Assembly (NCBI RefSeq): GCF_019468465.1
Contig: NZ_CP080519.1
Coordinates: 9,727,001 to 9,791,000 of the forward strand
Direction of reading: 5' to 3'
From: Amycolatopsis sp. DSM 110486
Lineage (GTDB): Bacteria; Actinomycetota; Actinomycetes; Mycobacteriales; Pseudonocardiaceae
Length of the DNA stretch: 64,000 nt
Below the pieces are notes generated by a model that was not told the DNA's origin, ran no database searches, and saw only the letters and a list, made by a program, of their open reading frames with translations. Below, piece by piece: positions 8,319 through 19,574 of this stretch (position 1 is the first letter of the stretch; every line of letters starts with the position of its first letter). Position numbers and translations under genes: made by a program.

Positions 8319-8900
8319 TCAGGCCGGGGTGCTCGGGTAGGGCGCGAAGAACCGGCGGAACACGCGCCTGAGCGCCATGAGCGTCGCCTGCAGGCCGATC
8401 GTGAACCCGCGGGCCGGGGCCGCCGCGTGGCGCGCCGCCGCCTCCCCGCGTTCGGCGCGCGCGATGGCCTCCTGCACGTTGAGGGCGAACTGGCGCATCA
8501 GCACCGACGAGACGTCGGCGATCATGCCCCGCCCGTACTGCGCGGCGGCGCCGGACACCTGCAGGTCCTGCTCGAAGTCGACGCGGGTGCCCACGTCCGC
8601 GCGGGCCAGCGTCGCCGTCACGACCATGGCCGCCTGGCCCCGGCCGCGGGCTTCGGCGCCACTCGCGTCGACCACGAGCCGGCGGGCGTCCTCGTCGCGC
8701 GAGGTGATGGCCGCGACGCCGTCGAACTTCAGCGACACCGGCCCCAGGCGGACGCCCACGCGGCCGCGGTAGTGCTCGTCGCCGAGGTCCTCGGTCAGCT
8801 CGGCGCCGGGCAGGCACGTCGCCACAGCCGGCACGTCGTCGAAGAACCGCCAGACCTTGTCCACGGGCTGCGCGACCTCGAACTGGTTGCGGATCAGCAT
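8319..8900 (-). CDS. coxG: CoxG-type SRPBCC protein (CO dehydrogenase subunit G)
   Basis: 193-residue START/SRPBCC-fold protein of the CoxG family. Family members accompany Mo-CO dehydrogenases and are reported to connect the soluble enzyme with membrane quinone. Seen: the N-terminal family pattern IRNQFEVAQPVDKVWRFFDD (residues 3-22), CLPGAEL near 35, the VGVRLGPVSLKFDG strand, and after the domain a basic amphipathic tail (MALRRVFRRFFAPYP) suited to touching the membrane. ATG at 8900 has AGGAGA six bases upstream and overlaps the XdhC gene by seven bases. The run of small membrane proteins directly after it fits a membrane-docking theme; that part is inference. Confidence 0.85.
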   Translation of the reverse strand: MLIRNQFEVAQPVDKVWRFFDDVPAVATCLPGAELTEDLGDEHYRGRVGVRLGPVSLKFDGVAAITSRDEDARRLVVDASGAEARGRGQAAMVVTATLARADVGTRVDFEQDLQVSGAAAQYGRGMIADVSSVLMRQFALNVQEAIARAERGEAAARHAAAPARGFTIGLQATLMALRRVFRRFFAPYPSTPA

Positions 8901-9826
8901 CGGCTCTCCTTCTTGGCGTACGCGCCGGGGTCGCGCAGGAAAGCGGCGCGGCAGCCGGCGCAGCAGAAGCTGTACTCGTGGCCCTCGAACACCACCGGGT
9001 CGTCGACCTCCACGGTCATGCCGCACACCGGGTCGACGGCCGCGGCCTCGACCTGCCCCGGCGATCCGGGCGGCACCCCGCGGGCCGCCCGGATCCGCAC
9101 GAGCTCGGCCAGGATCGCCACGGCGATTTCCCGGTGCGACACACTGCCGAGGTCCAGCCCGGCCGGCACCTGCACGCGGTCCAGCTCGTCGCCCGGCACG
9201 CCCCGGTCGGCGAGGTAACCGAGCACGCTCGCCCCGCGGCGGCGCGAGCCGACGAGCCCGACGTACGCCGGCCGTGCGGCGAGGGCTCGCTCCACCGACT
9301 CTTCGTCGTGGTGCCCCTGCGTCGCCACGACCACAAAGGACCGCTCGGTCACCGCGTCCAGCTCCGTGTGCTCGACGAGCTGCGCGTGCCAGCCGAGCGA
9401 ACCCGCCAGCTCCACCAGCGTGTGCGCCATCGGCGAGCGCCCGACCACCACCAGGTGCGGCACGGGCTGCACCGGCTCGATGTAGACCTCCAGCGCGCCC
9501 TCGCTCTGGCACGAGATCGGCACCACCGTCATGCCTTCGGGCACCGCCGCGCCGAACTGCTCCAGCGAACCGAGCAGCAGCAGCCGGGGCGTGCCTTCGA
9601 CGAGCGCCTGCCGGGCCTCGCGGATCACGGCCGGCTCGGCGCACGCGCCGCCGATCCACCCGCGCAGCTCGCCCTCGGCCGTGATGATCGCGCGGCAGCC
9701 CTGCTTGCCCGACGACGGGCCCTGGCGCCACACCACGGTCGCGAGCGCGAACGCCTCACCGCGGCGGGCCAGCTCCCCGGCGTGGGTGAGGACGTCCCAG
9801 CCGTCGGATGAGTCCATAGTAGACAT
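8894..9826 (-). CDS. XdhC/CoxI family protein with C-terminal YHS domain
   Basis: 310 residues. The N-terminal XdhC_CoxI domain has GWIGGACAEPAVI; a Rossmann fold follows with VVVGRSPMAH. XdhC proteins bind and sulphurate molybdenum cofactor before its insertion into xanthine-dehydrogenase-type enzymes. The last 45 or so residues are a YHS domain with VDPVCGMTVE and YSFCCAGC, whose cysteines can bind a metal. ATG at 9826 has GAGGT seven bases upstream and lies ten bases after coxL. The XdhC-YHS fusion within a form I cox operon suggests one protein serving both cofactor maturation and metal (perhaps copper) handling; the metal role is inference. Confidence 0.85.
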   Translation of the reverse strand: MSTMDSSDGWDVLTHAGELARRGEAFALATVVWRQGPSSGKQGCRAIITAEGELRGWIGGACAEPAVIREARQALVEGTPRLLLLGSLEQFGAAVPEGMTVVPISCQSEGALEVYIEPVQPVPHLVVVGRSPMAHTLVELAGSLGWHAQLVEHTELDAVTERSFVVVATQGHHDEESVERALAARPAYVGLVGSRRRGASVLGYLADRGVPGDELDRVQVPAGLDLGSVSHREIAVAILAELVRIRAARGVPPGSPGQVEAAAVDPVCGMTVEVDDPVVFEGHEYSFCCAGCRAAFLRDPGAYAKKESRC

Positions 9827-9836
9827 CTCAGGCACC

Positions 9837-12227
<2,391 letters not shown>

Positions 12228-12237
12228 GTCGAGCCTC

Positions 12238-12752
<515 letters not shown>

Positions 12753-12756
<4 letters not shown>

Positions 12757-13619
12757 GCCGCTTCCTCCCCGGTGCGGCCCAGCGCGCGCACCACGAACGT
12801 GCGCACCACGTGCCGCTTGAACTCGGCCGTGCCGCGGTGGTCGGTCTTCGGGCGGGCCGCCGCGGCGGCCAGGTCCGCGGCTTCCGCCACGCTGTCCGGC
12901 GTCAGCGGGCCGCCCACGAGCGCGTGCTCGGCGTCGGTGGCTTCGATCGTCGAACCGCCGACGCCGGTGAGGGCGATGCCGGCGCGGGTGACCGTGCCGG
13001 CCTGCGTCTCCACCGCCACGGCGACGCCGACCGTCGCGAAGTCGCCGACCCGCCGTTCCAGCTTGAGGTAACCGCCCGCGGGTGTACCGCGGGGTGCGGG
13101 AATGACAGCCTCCACGGCGATCTCGTCGGGCGCCAGCGCGTTCTGGAACGGGCCGAGCACGAAGTCGCGCGCGGCGATGCGGCGCCGGCCGGCGGGCCCT
13201 TGCGCGACGATCGACCCGTCCAGCGCCAGCACCACCGAAGCCCAGTCGCCCTGGGGATCGGCGTGGCACAGCGAACCGACCAGCGTGCCGCGGTTGCGCA
13301 CGATGGGATCGGCGATCAGCGGCGCCGCGGCGGCCATCGTGGGCTGCACGGACTTGAGCAGCTGCGAGCGTTCGAGATCGGCGTGCCGGCACAGCGCGCC
13401 GACGTGGAGGTTGCCCTCGGCGTCGAGCTCGTGGTGGGCGAGGCCGGGGACGTTGTTGATGTCGACGACGAGCGCGGGTGCGGCAAAACGCAGCTTCATC
13501 AGTGGTACCAGGCTCTGCCCACCGGCGAGGACCTTGGCCTCGTCGCCGCCCGTGCGCAGCAGGTCAAGCGCCTCGGGCAGGGAACGCGGTGCTTCGTAGC
13601 GGAACCGGGACGGGTACAC
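12753..13619 (-). CDS. coxM: carbon monoxide dehydrogenase medium subunit (FAD)
   Basis: 288-residue flavoprotein subunit that takes electrons from CoxS and passes them to quinone. The two FAD-pyrophosphate motifs are AGGQS (32-36) and TLVGS (112-116); the second departs from the usual TIGGS by having Val for the first Gly. The GTG start at 13619 has AGGAGG six bases upstream, and that site overlaps the stop of the small gene before it. The order M-S-L is canonical for form I cox operons. Confidence 0.92.
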
Positions 13620-13629
13620 GCGGGCCTCC

Positions 13630-13866
13630 TCAGGCGTTCTCGGGAGGTTCGGCCACGGCCGTGGGCAGCGTGTCCTCTTCCGGGTCCGGCCGAGGCCGTT
13701 GGTGCGGTGGCCACGGCCCGGCGACCGGGCGGCCCGCCACCTTCAGGAAGTCCACGAGGTCGGGCCACGCCCACACGGTCGGGCCCGGGCCCTGCTTCGG
13801 TGCGTCCTCGACGAGCTCGAACAGCCGGGGGTTGCCGCGGCTGTGCCCGTCGGACTCGATCCGCAT
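13630..13866 (-). CDS. hypothetical protein, first gene of the cox operon (78 residues)
   Basis: Unrecognised. A short basic/aromatic core (VWAWPDLVDFLKVAG) is flanked by a polar N-terminus and a Pro/Glu-rich tail. ATG at 13866 is chosen for AGGTG seven bases upstream; the frame stays open to 13986. The stop lies ten bases before the coxM start, so it would be the leader gene of the CO dehydrogenase operon, facing the divergent control region. Codon use looks coding but the assignment rests mainly on position. Confidence 0.5.
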   Translation of the reverse strand: MRIESDGHSRGNPRLFELVEDAPKQGPGPTVWAWPDLVDFLKVAGRPVAGPWPPHQRPRPDPEEDTLPTAVAEPPENA

Positions 13867-13882
13867 GACGCGCACCTGCTTC

Positions 13883-14112
13883 CGCCGTTGGTCAGCTGCT
13901 GTGATGCTCCACCCGGACCACGGACGCGACAATCCGCGATTAACCCTTTGCTTAACCCCGCGCCGAGCTGGGCGGAACCGGTGCATATACCTGTTGCCAA
14001 TCCGACCAAAAGTAGGCAGACCCCGGGCATGACGTAACCGTTGCTACGAAAGCTCGGAGCCGTGGCTGTGGTCGGATTGGTAACCAACGGCGCAGTAGGT
14101 CATCGGTTAATC
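13883..14112. promoter_or_regulatory. divergent control region with three pairs of inverted repeats
   Basis: Between the two cox clusters three separate words are each repeated in inverted orientation: CGCCGTTGGT (13883-13892) with ACCAACGGCG (14083-14092); GATTAACC (13938-13945) with GGTTAATC (14105-14112); and CCAATCCGACC (13997-14007) with GGTCGGATTGG (14070-14080). The interval is more AT-rich than its surroundings and also holds the short palindrome TTGGTAACCAA (14077-14087). This could be a shared regulator site on both promoters, or the trace of an inverted duplication. Confidence 0.6.
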
Positions 14113-14154
14113 CGCTGTTGCGGCGGGCCCGCGCGGCGGGGACGATCGACCGTC

Positions 14155-15021
14155 ATGCAGGTGCCGGCGCAGTTCGAGTACGAGCGGGCCACGAGTGTCG
14201 AGCACGCGCTGGCGCTGCTGGCCAAGTACGGTCCGGAAAGCCGCGTGATCGCAGGCGGGCACAGCCTGATCCCGATGATGAAGCTGCGCCTGGCCCGGCC
14301 CGAAGCGCTCGTGGACGTCAACGAGCTCACCGAGCTGTCCGGGATCGAGGTCGCCGACGGCGAGCTGCGCATCGGCGCGCTGGTGCGGCACGCGGAGCTG
14401 CTGGCCTCGGCCGAGGCCGGCGCGCTGTTCCCGGTTCTGGCCGACGCCGAGCGCGTGATCGCCGACCCGATCGTGCGCAACCGCGGCACGATCGGGGGTT
14501 CGCTGTGCCAGGCCGACCCGTCGGAGGACCTGTCGGCCGCCTTCGCCGCCGTGCGGGCCAACGCCGTGATCCGCGGGGAGGAAGGCACGCGAACCGTGCC
14601 CGTGCGCGAGTTTTTCACCGGGCCCTACAGCACGGTCGTCGGTCCCGCCGAGCTGCTCGTGGAGCTGCGACTGCCGATCCGCGAGGGCAGCGGCAGCGCG
14701 TACGCGAAGGTCGGCCGCCGGGCGGGTGACTGGGCGGTGGCGGCCGCCGGGGCCGAGCTCGTGCTCGAAGGCGACGACGTGGGCGAGGCCGGCATCGGGC
14801 TCACCGCGGTCGGCGCGCCGCGGTTCGTCGCGGCCGAGGCAGAGGATTTCCTGCGCGGTGGCGCCGCTTCGGCGGAACGCTTCGAGAAGGCCGGGGTCAT
14901 CGCGGCCGAGCACTGCTCCCCCGCCGCCGACCAGCGCGGCCCGGCGGACTACAAACGCCACCTCGTCGCCACGCTCACCACACGGGCGTTGCACCGGGCG
15001 GCGGAACGGGCCGGAGGCTGA
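14155..15021 (+). CDS. molybdenum hydroxylase FAD subunit (CoxM-like), second cluster
   Basis: 288 residues with both FAD motifs, AGGHS (33-37) and TIGGS (112-116), and the [10 protein letters not shown] helix shared with the first coxM. It accepts electrons from the iron-sulphur subunit encoded five bases downstream. ATG at 14155 starts the family-like MQVPAQFEYERA; the upstream frame is noise. Ribosome site weak (GGGGAC). It opens a plus-strand M-S-L operon diverging from the form I operon, with no XdhC or CoxG gene of its own, so maturation may depend on the other cluster. Confidence 0.88.
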   Translation: MQVPAQFEYERATSVEHALALLAKYGPESRVIAGGHSLIPMMKLRLARPEALVDVNELTELSGIEVADGELRIGALVRHAELLASAEAGALFPVLADAERVIADPIVRNRGTIGGSLCQADPSEDLSAAFAAVRANAVIRGEEGTRTVPVREFFTGPYSTVVGPAELLVELRLPIREGSGSAYAKVGRRAGDWAVAAAGAELVLEGDDVGEAGIGLTAVGAPRFVAAEAEDFLRGGAASAERFEKAGVIAAEHCSPAADQRGPADYKRHLVATLTTRALHRAAERAGG

Positions 15022-15026
15022 CGGGC

Positions 15027-15500
15027 GTGGAGATCACGGTGACGGTCAACGGCGAACCCCACCGCCGCACGGTCGAGCCGCGCCTGCTGCTCGTGCACCT
15101 CCTGCGCGACGACCTCGGGCTCACCGGCACGCACTGGGGCTGCGACACCTCCAACTGCGGCACCTGCGTGGTGTGGCTCGACGACCTGCCGGTGAAGTCG
15201 TGCACAGTGCTGGCGGTGATGGCCGACGGCAAGCGGGTGCGCACCGTCGAGGACCTCGGCCACGGCGCGCAGCTCGACCCCGTGCAGCAAGGTTTCGTGG
15301 CGTGCCACGGGATCCAGTGCGGCTTCTGCACGCCGGGGATGCTGATGACCGCGCGCTGGCTGCTCGACCGCGACCCGGATCCGAGCGAAGACGTGATCCG
15401 CGAAGCGATCTCCGGGCAGCTGTGCCGCTGCACCGGTTACGAGAACATCGTCCGCTCGATCCGGTGGGCGGCCGAGCACCCGGACGGGGAAGCCCCATGA
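15027..15500 (+). CDS. molybdenum hydroxylase 2Fe-2S subunit (CoxS-like), second cluster
   Basis: 157 residues. First cluster ligands Cys39, Cys44, Cys47 and Cys59; second cluster ligands Cys98, Cys101, Cys133 and Cys135, in CGFCTPG and CRCTGY. An additional Cys93 sits beside the second cluster. The GTG start at 15027 follows the FAD subunit by five bases and the stop overlaps the large-subunit start by four bases. Relays electrons from the molybdenum centre to the FAD subunit. Confidence 0.9.
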   Translation: MEITVTVNGEPHRRTVEPRLLLVHLLRDDLGLTGTHWGCDTSNCGTCVVWLDDLPVKSCTVLAVMADGKRVRTVEDLGHGAQLDPVQQGFVACHGIQCGFCTPGMLMTARWLLDRDPDPSEDVIREAISGQLCRCTGYENIVRSIRWAAEHPDGEAP

Positions 15501-17851
15501 CCTACGGTTCGCTGCCCCGCAAGGAAGACGCGCGCTTCGTGCGCGGACGCGGCACGTTCCTCGACGACTTCGTGCTGCCCGGGATGCTGCACGGCGCGAT
15601 CCTGCGCAGCCCGCACGCCCACGCGCGCCTCGTGTCGGTGGACACCAGCGCGGCCGAGGCGCACCCCAAGGTCCGCGCCGTGCTCACCGGGAAAGACCTG
15701 GCCGAACGCGGGATGGCGTGGATGCCGACGCTCTCGCACGACGTACAGGCCGTGCTGGCCACCGACAAGGTCCGGTTCCAGGGCCAGGAGATCGCGTTCG
15801 TCGTCGCCGAAGATCGGTACGCGGCAAGAGACGCACTCGAGCTGATCGACGTCGAATACGAGCCGCTGCCGGTGGTCGTCGACGCGCCGGCCGCGCTCGC
15901 CGCCGGCGCCGCCGTGATCCGCGACGACCTCGGCAAGGCCGACAACCACGTGTTCGACTGGTCCTCCGGCGACGAGGAAGCGACGGAAGCCGCGTTCGCG
16001 AAAGCGGACGTGGTGGCCCGGCAGGACATGCTCTACCCACGCGTGCACCCGGCGCCGCTGGAGACGTGCGGCGCCGTGGCCGACATCGACGCGATCACCG
16101 GCAAGCTCACGGTGTGGGCCACGGCGCAGGCGCCGCACGCGCACCGGATCCTGTACTCGCGGATCACCGGCCTGCCCGAGCACCGGATCCGCATCGTCGC
16201 GCCCGACATCGGCGGCGGTTTCGGCAACAAGGTCGGGATGTACCCGGGGTACCTGTGCGCGGTGGTCGGTTCGATGGTCACCGGGCGGCCGGTGAAGTGG
16301 ACCGAAGACCGGTCGGAGAACCTGATGAGCACGTCGTTCGCCCGCGACTACCACATGCGCGGCGAGATCGCGGCGACGCGCGACGGCCGGCTGCTCGGGC
16401 TGCGCGTGCGCGTGCTCGCCGACCACGGCGCGTTCAACGGCACCGCACAGCCCGCGAAGTTCCCCGCCGGGTTCTTCCACGTGTTCACCGGCTCCTACGA
16501 CCTGCCGGCCGCGTTCTGCTCGGTCACCGGCGTGTACACGAACAAGGCGCCCGGCGGCGTCGCGTACGCGTGCTCGTTCCGGATCACCGAGGCCGTGTAC
16601 GTGGTCGAGCGGATGATGGACGTCCTCGCGCGTGAGCTGGGGCTCGACCCGGCGGAGCTGCGCATGCGCAACCTGCTGCGGCCCGAGCAGTTCCCGTACA
16701 CGTGCGCCACGGGCTGGCAGTACGACTCGGGCGACTATCCGCGCGCACTGACGCTGCTGAAGGAGATCGCGGGCTACGACGAGCTACGCCGGGAGCAGGC
16801 CGAGAAACGCGCCCGCGGCGAGCTGATGGGCCTCGGGCTGAGCTTCTTCACCGAGGCCGTGGGCGCCGGCCCGCGCGAGCACATGGACATCCTCGGCTTC
16901 GGCATGGCCGACGGCGCCGAGCTGCGCGTGCACCCGTCCGGCTCGGCCGTGCTGCGCCTGTCCTGCATGTCGCAGGGCCAGGGCCACGAGACGACGTTCG
17001 CGCAGCTCGTGTCGGCCGAGCTCGGCATCCCTCCCGACGAGGTCGAGGTCGTGCAGGGCGACACCGACAACACGCCGTTCGGCCTCGGCACCTATGGCTC
17101 GCGTTCGACGCCGGTGTCGGGCGCGGCCGCCGTCACGGTGGCGCGAAAGGTGCGCGAACGCGCGCGGCAGGTCGCGTCGGCGATGCTCGAGGTGAGCCCG
17201 GACGACCTCGAGTGGGAACGCGGGCGCTGGTTCGTGCGCGGTGTCCCCGGCCGTGGGCACACCATCCGCGAGATCGCGTTGGCCGCCCACTCCGACCTGG
17301 CGTTGCCCGACGGCGTGGAGGGACAGCTCGACGCGAGCGCCGTGTACAGCCCGCCGAACCTCACGTATCCCTTCGGCGCGTACCTGTGCGTGGTCGACGT
17401 CGACGCGGACACCGGCCAGGTGCGCGTGCGCCGCTTCATCGCCGTGGACGACTGCGGCGTGCGGATCAACCCGATGATCGTCGCGGGCCAGGTGCACCGT
17501 GGCCTCGCCGACGGCATCGGGATGGCGCTGATGGAGCTGATGGCGTTCGACACCGACGGAAACCACCTCGGCGGCTCCTTCATGGACTACCTGCTGCCCA
17601 CGGCTTTGGAGTGCCCGTCCTGGGAGCTCGGCGAGACCGTCACGCCCTCGCCGCACCACCCCATCGGCGCGAAGGGCATCGGCGAGTCCGCGACCGTCGG
17701 CTCGCCCGCGGCCGTGGTCAACGCGGTGGTCGATGCGCTGGCCCCGTTCGGGGTGCGCCACGCCGACATGCCGCTGACGCCGGCCGCGGTCTGGCGGGCG
17801 ATGCGCGGCTCACCGCTGCGAGCTGACCTGGCCATCTCCTGGGCGGGGTGA
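15497..17851 (+). CDS. CO dehydrogenase-like large subunit with variant active-site motif AYACSFR
   Basis: 784-residue molybdopterin subunit, close in layout to the form I CoxL encoded divergently: GGGFGNK near 239-245, YTNKAPGGVAY before the active loop, and KGIGE with the catalytic base Glu730. The signature loop reads AYACSFR (356-362): the predicted copper-binding Cys359 is kept but the preceding Arg is Ala358. Form I enzymes have AYRCSFR and form II AYRGAGR. This may be a CO dehydrogenase variant or a related hydroxylase with a different substrate. ATG at 15497 overlaps the small-subunit stop (ATGA). Confidence 0.88.
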   Translation: MTYGSLPRKEDARFVRGRGTFLDDFVLPGMLHGAILRSPHAHARLVSVDTSAAEAHPKVRAVLTGKDLAERGMAWMPTLSHDVQAVLATDKVRFQGQEIAFVVAEDRYAARDALELIDVEYEPLPVVVDAPAALAAGAAVIRDDLGKADNHVFDWSSGDEEATEAAFAKADVVARQDMLYPRVHPAPLETCGAVADIDAITGKLTVWATAQAPHAHRILYSRITGLPEHRIRIVAPDIGGGFGNKVGMYPGYLCAVVGSMVTGRPVKWTEDRSENLMSTSFARDYHMRGEIAATRDGRLLGLRVRVLADHGAFNGTAQPAKFPAGFFHVFTGSYDLPAAFCSVTGVYTNKAPGGVAYACSFRITEAVYVVERMMDVLARELGLDPAELRMRNLLRPEQFPYTCATGWQYDSGDYPRALTLLKEIAGYDELRREQAEKRARGELMGLGLSFFTEAVGAGPREHMDILGFGMADGAELRVHPSGSAVLRLSCMSQGQGHETTFAQLVSAELGIPPDEVEVVQGDTDNTPFGLGTYGSRSTPVSGAAAVTVARKVRERARQVASAMLEVSPDDLEWERGRWFVRGVPGRGHTIREIALAAHSDLALPDGVEGQLDASAVYSPPNLTYPFGAYLCVVDVDADTGQVRVRRFIAVDDCGVRINPMIVAGQVHRGLADGIGMALMELMAFDTDGNHLGGSFMDYLLPTALECPSWELGETVTPSPHHPIGAKGIGESATVGSPAAVVNAVVDALAPFGVRHADMPLTPAAVWRAMRGSPLRADLAISWAG

Positions 17852-17905
17852 ACCCGCGGGGCCGCAGATCCGTGTTCGAGGTGAGGGACGCGGAAAGGAA
17901 TCGCC

Positions 17906-18163
17906 ATGACGACGACACCGCTCAACGGCCGGGCGCTCGCTCTGTTGCGCGCCGTCGCGGCGGGTCGCGCCGAGCTCGGCGCCGGCAGGGAACCCGACCT
18001 GCGGATCGACGGCCTGCTCTGCTCCGACCAGCCCACCGCGCACGCGCTCACGCACGCCGGGCTCGTCCGGCCGGTGCGGGAAGTCGCTCCCGGGCGCTGG
18101 GTGCCGGCCGAGCTCACGCCGGCCGGGGCACAGGCGCTGGACGACCTGAACTCCGCCGCCTGA
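17906..18163 (+). CDS. small winged-helix-like protein (85 residues)
   Basis: Not firmly recognised. The sequence reads like a compact winged helix: LNGRALALLRAVAAG, a short strand (LRIDGLLCSD), a second helix (AHALTHAGLV) and a strand pair ending ELTPAGAQALDDL, the last resembling the C-terminal helix of MarR/ArsR-like domains. ATG at 17906 has AAAGGA six bases upstream. It lies 54 bases after the second large subunit and may be cotranscribed; it could be a regulator of that cluster, which otherwise has none nearby. Confidence 0.6.
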   Translation: MTTTPLNGRALALLRAVAAGRAELGAGREPDLRIDGLLCSDQPTAHALTHAGLVRPVREVAPGRWVPAELTPAGAQALDDLNSAA

Positions 18164-18193
18164 GGAACACCACCTTGGCCGCCGCCGTCGGGC

Positions 18194-19480
18194 TCAGCCT
18201 GTGGTGACCGGCGAGCGCGGAAACGCGATCACCGCACCGAGACTGATCAGCGCGACCGCCACCATGTACAGCGACACCGACAGCGACGTGCCGGTCGACG
18301 TCTGCAGCGCCGTCGCGATCAGGGGCGCGAAACCACCACCGAGGACCGCGCCCACGGCGTACGCGAACGAGGCGCCGCTGTAGCGGTAGCGCGGCTCGAA
18401 CAGCTCCGCGAACAGCGCCGACTGCGGCCCGTACGTCGCGCCCAGGCCGAGGTTCAGCACGACCACCGCGACCCCGAGCAGCCACGGCTGGCGCGTGTCG
18501 ACGAGCAGGAAGAACGGGATCGACCACACGACGAGCAGCACCGAACCCACGAGGTACACCCGTTTTCGCCCGACGCGGTCCGACCAGATCGCGCCCGCGA
18601 TGATGCTCACGAGCCACACGACACTGCCGACGATGATCTCCACCAGCATCGTGGTGCTGCTCAGCTTCAGCACGGAAGTGCCGTAGGACAACAGGTACGC
18701 GAAGAAGACGTAGCCCAGCGCGGTGTTGGCGATGAAGCTGAGCGCCGCCACGGTCACCTCACGCGGGCGGCGGCGCAGCACGTCGACGATCGGCACGCGG
18801 CTGCGTTCGCCGGTCTCCCGCAGCCGCGCGAACACGGGACTTTCGGCCACGCGCAAGCGGATCACCAGGCCCACGACGACCAGCACGAGACTGACCAGGA
18901 ACGGCACGCGCCAGCCCCACGACCGGAATTCCTCCGGTGACAGGGAGCTCGTCACCGCGAAGAACACCAGCTGCGCGATGATCAGCCCGGCGGGCACGCC
19001 GATCTGGGAGAACGAACCGTACCGCCCGCGCCGGCCCGCCGGTGCGTGCTCGACGGCCATCAGCGCGGCGCCACCCCACTCGCCGCCGGCCGAGATGCCC
19101 TGCAGCACGCGCAGCACCACCAGCAGCACGGGCGCGAGCACGCCGGCCTGCGCGAACGTGGGCAGTACCCCGACCGCGGCCGTCGCGAGCCCCATCAGGA
19201 CGAGCGATGCGACCAGCATCGCCTTCCGCCCGACCCGGTCGCCGAAGTGGCCCCACACGATCCCGCCCAGGGGCCGCGCGACGAAGCCCACGCCGAGCGT
19301 CGCGAACGCCGCCAGCGTGCCCGACGCCGGGGAGAGCGACGGGAAGAACAACTTGTTGAACACCAGCGCGGTGGCGGTGCTGTAGATGAAGTAGTCGTAC
19401 CACTCGATCGTCGTGCCGATCGCGCTCGCCACCGCGACGCGGCGCACCTGCTCGCCGCGCACCAGGACCTGCTCAGCCAT
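18194..19480 (-). CDS. MFS transporter, metabolite:H+ symporter (MHS) type
   Basis: 428-residue integral membrane protein with twelve predicted helices. The MHS branch is indicated by the N-terminal TTIEWYDYFIYSTATALV segment, the loop motif GHFGDRVGRKAMLV after helix 2 and the second-half copy WSDRVGRKRVYLVG. Family members import organic acids, betaines or aromatic acids with protons. ATG at 19480 has GGGAGAGGA just upstream. It is convergent with the small winged-helix gene; no substrate can be assigned from sequence. Confidence 0.87.
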   Translation of the reverse strand: MAEQVLVRGEQVRRVAVASAIGTTIEWYDYFIYSTATALVFNKLFFPSLSPASGTLAAFATLGVGFVARPLGGIVWGHFGDRVGRKAMLVASLVLMGLATAAVGVLPTFAQAGVLAPVLLVVLRVLQGISAGGEWGGAALMAVEHAPAGRRGRYGSFSQIGVPAGLIIAQLVFFAVTSSLSPEEFRSWGWRVPFLVSLVLVVVGLVIRLRVAESPVFARLRETGERSRVPIVDVLRRRPREVTVAALSFIANTALGYVFFAYLLSYGTSVLKLSSTTMLVEIIVGSVVWLVSIIAGAIWSDRVGRKRVYLVGSVLLVVWSIPFFLLVDTRQPWLLGVAVVVLNLGLGATYGPQSALFAELFEPRYRYSGASFAYAVGAVLGGGFAPLIATALQTSTGTSLSVSLYMVAVALISLGAVIAFPRSPVTTG

Positions 19481-19574
19481 CCCGTCCTCTCCCCCGTTGA
19501 TCAACCCGGCGAGCATAGTCCGCGCAGGTCGAGGGGGAAACGGCCAATCCTCGCCAGGGTGCCCGCCCGTCCCG

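Noticed and set aside
14726..17851. A 1,041-codon reading of the second CoxL-like gene
   Set aside because: The added N-terminal part is out-of-frame translation of the FAD and iron-sulphur subunit genes. ATG at 15497 gives the family N-terminus.
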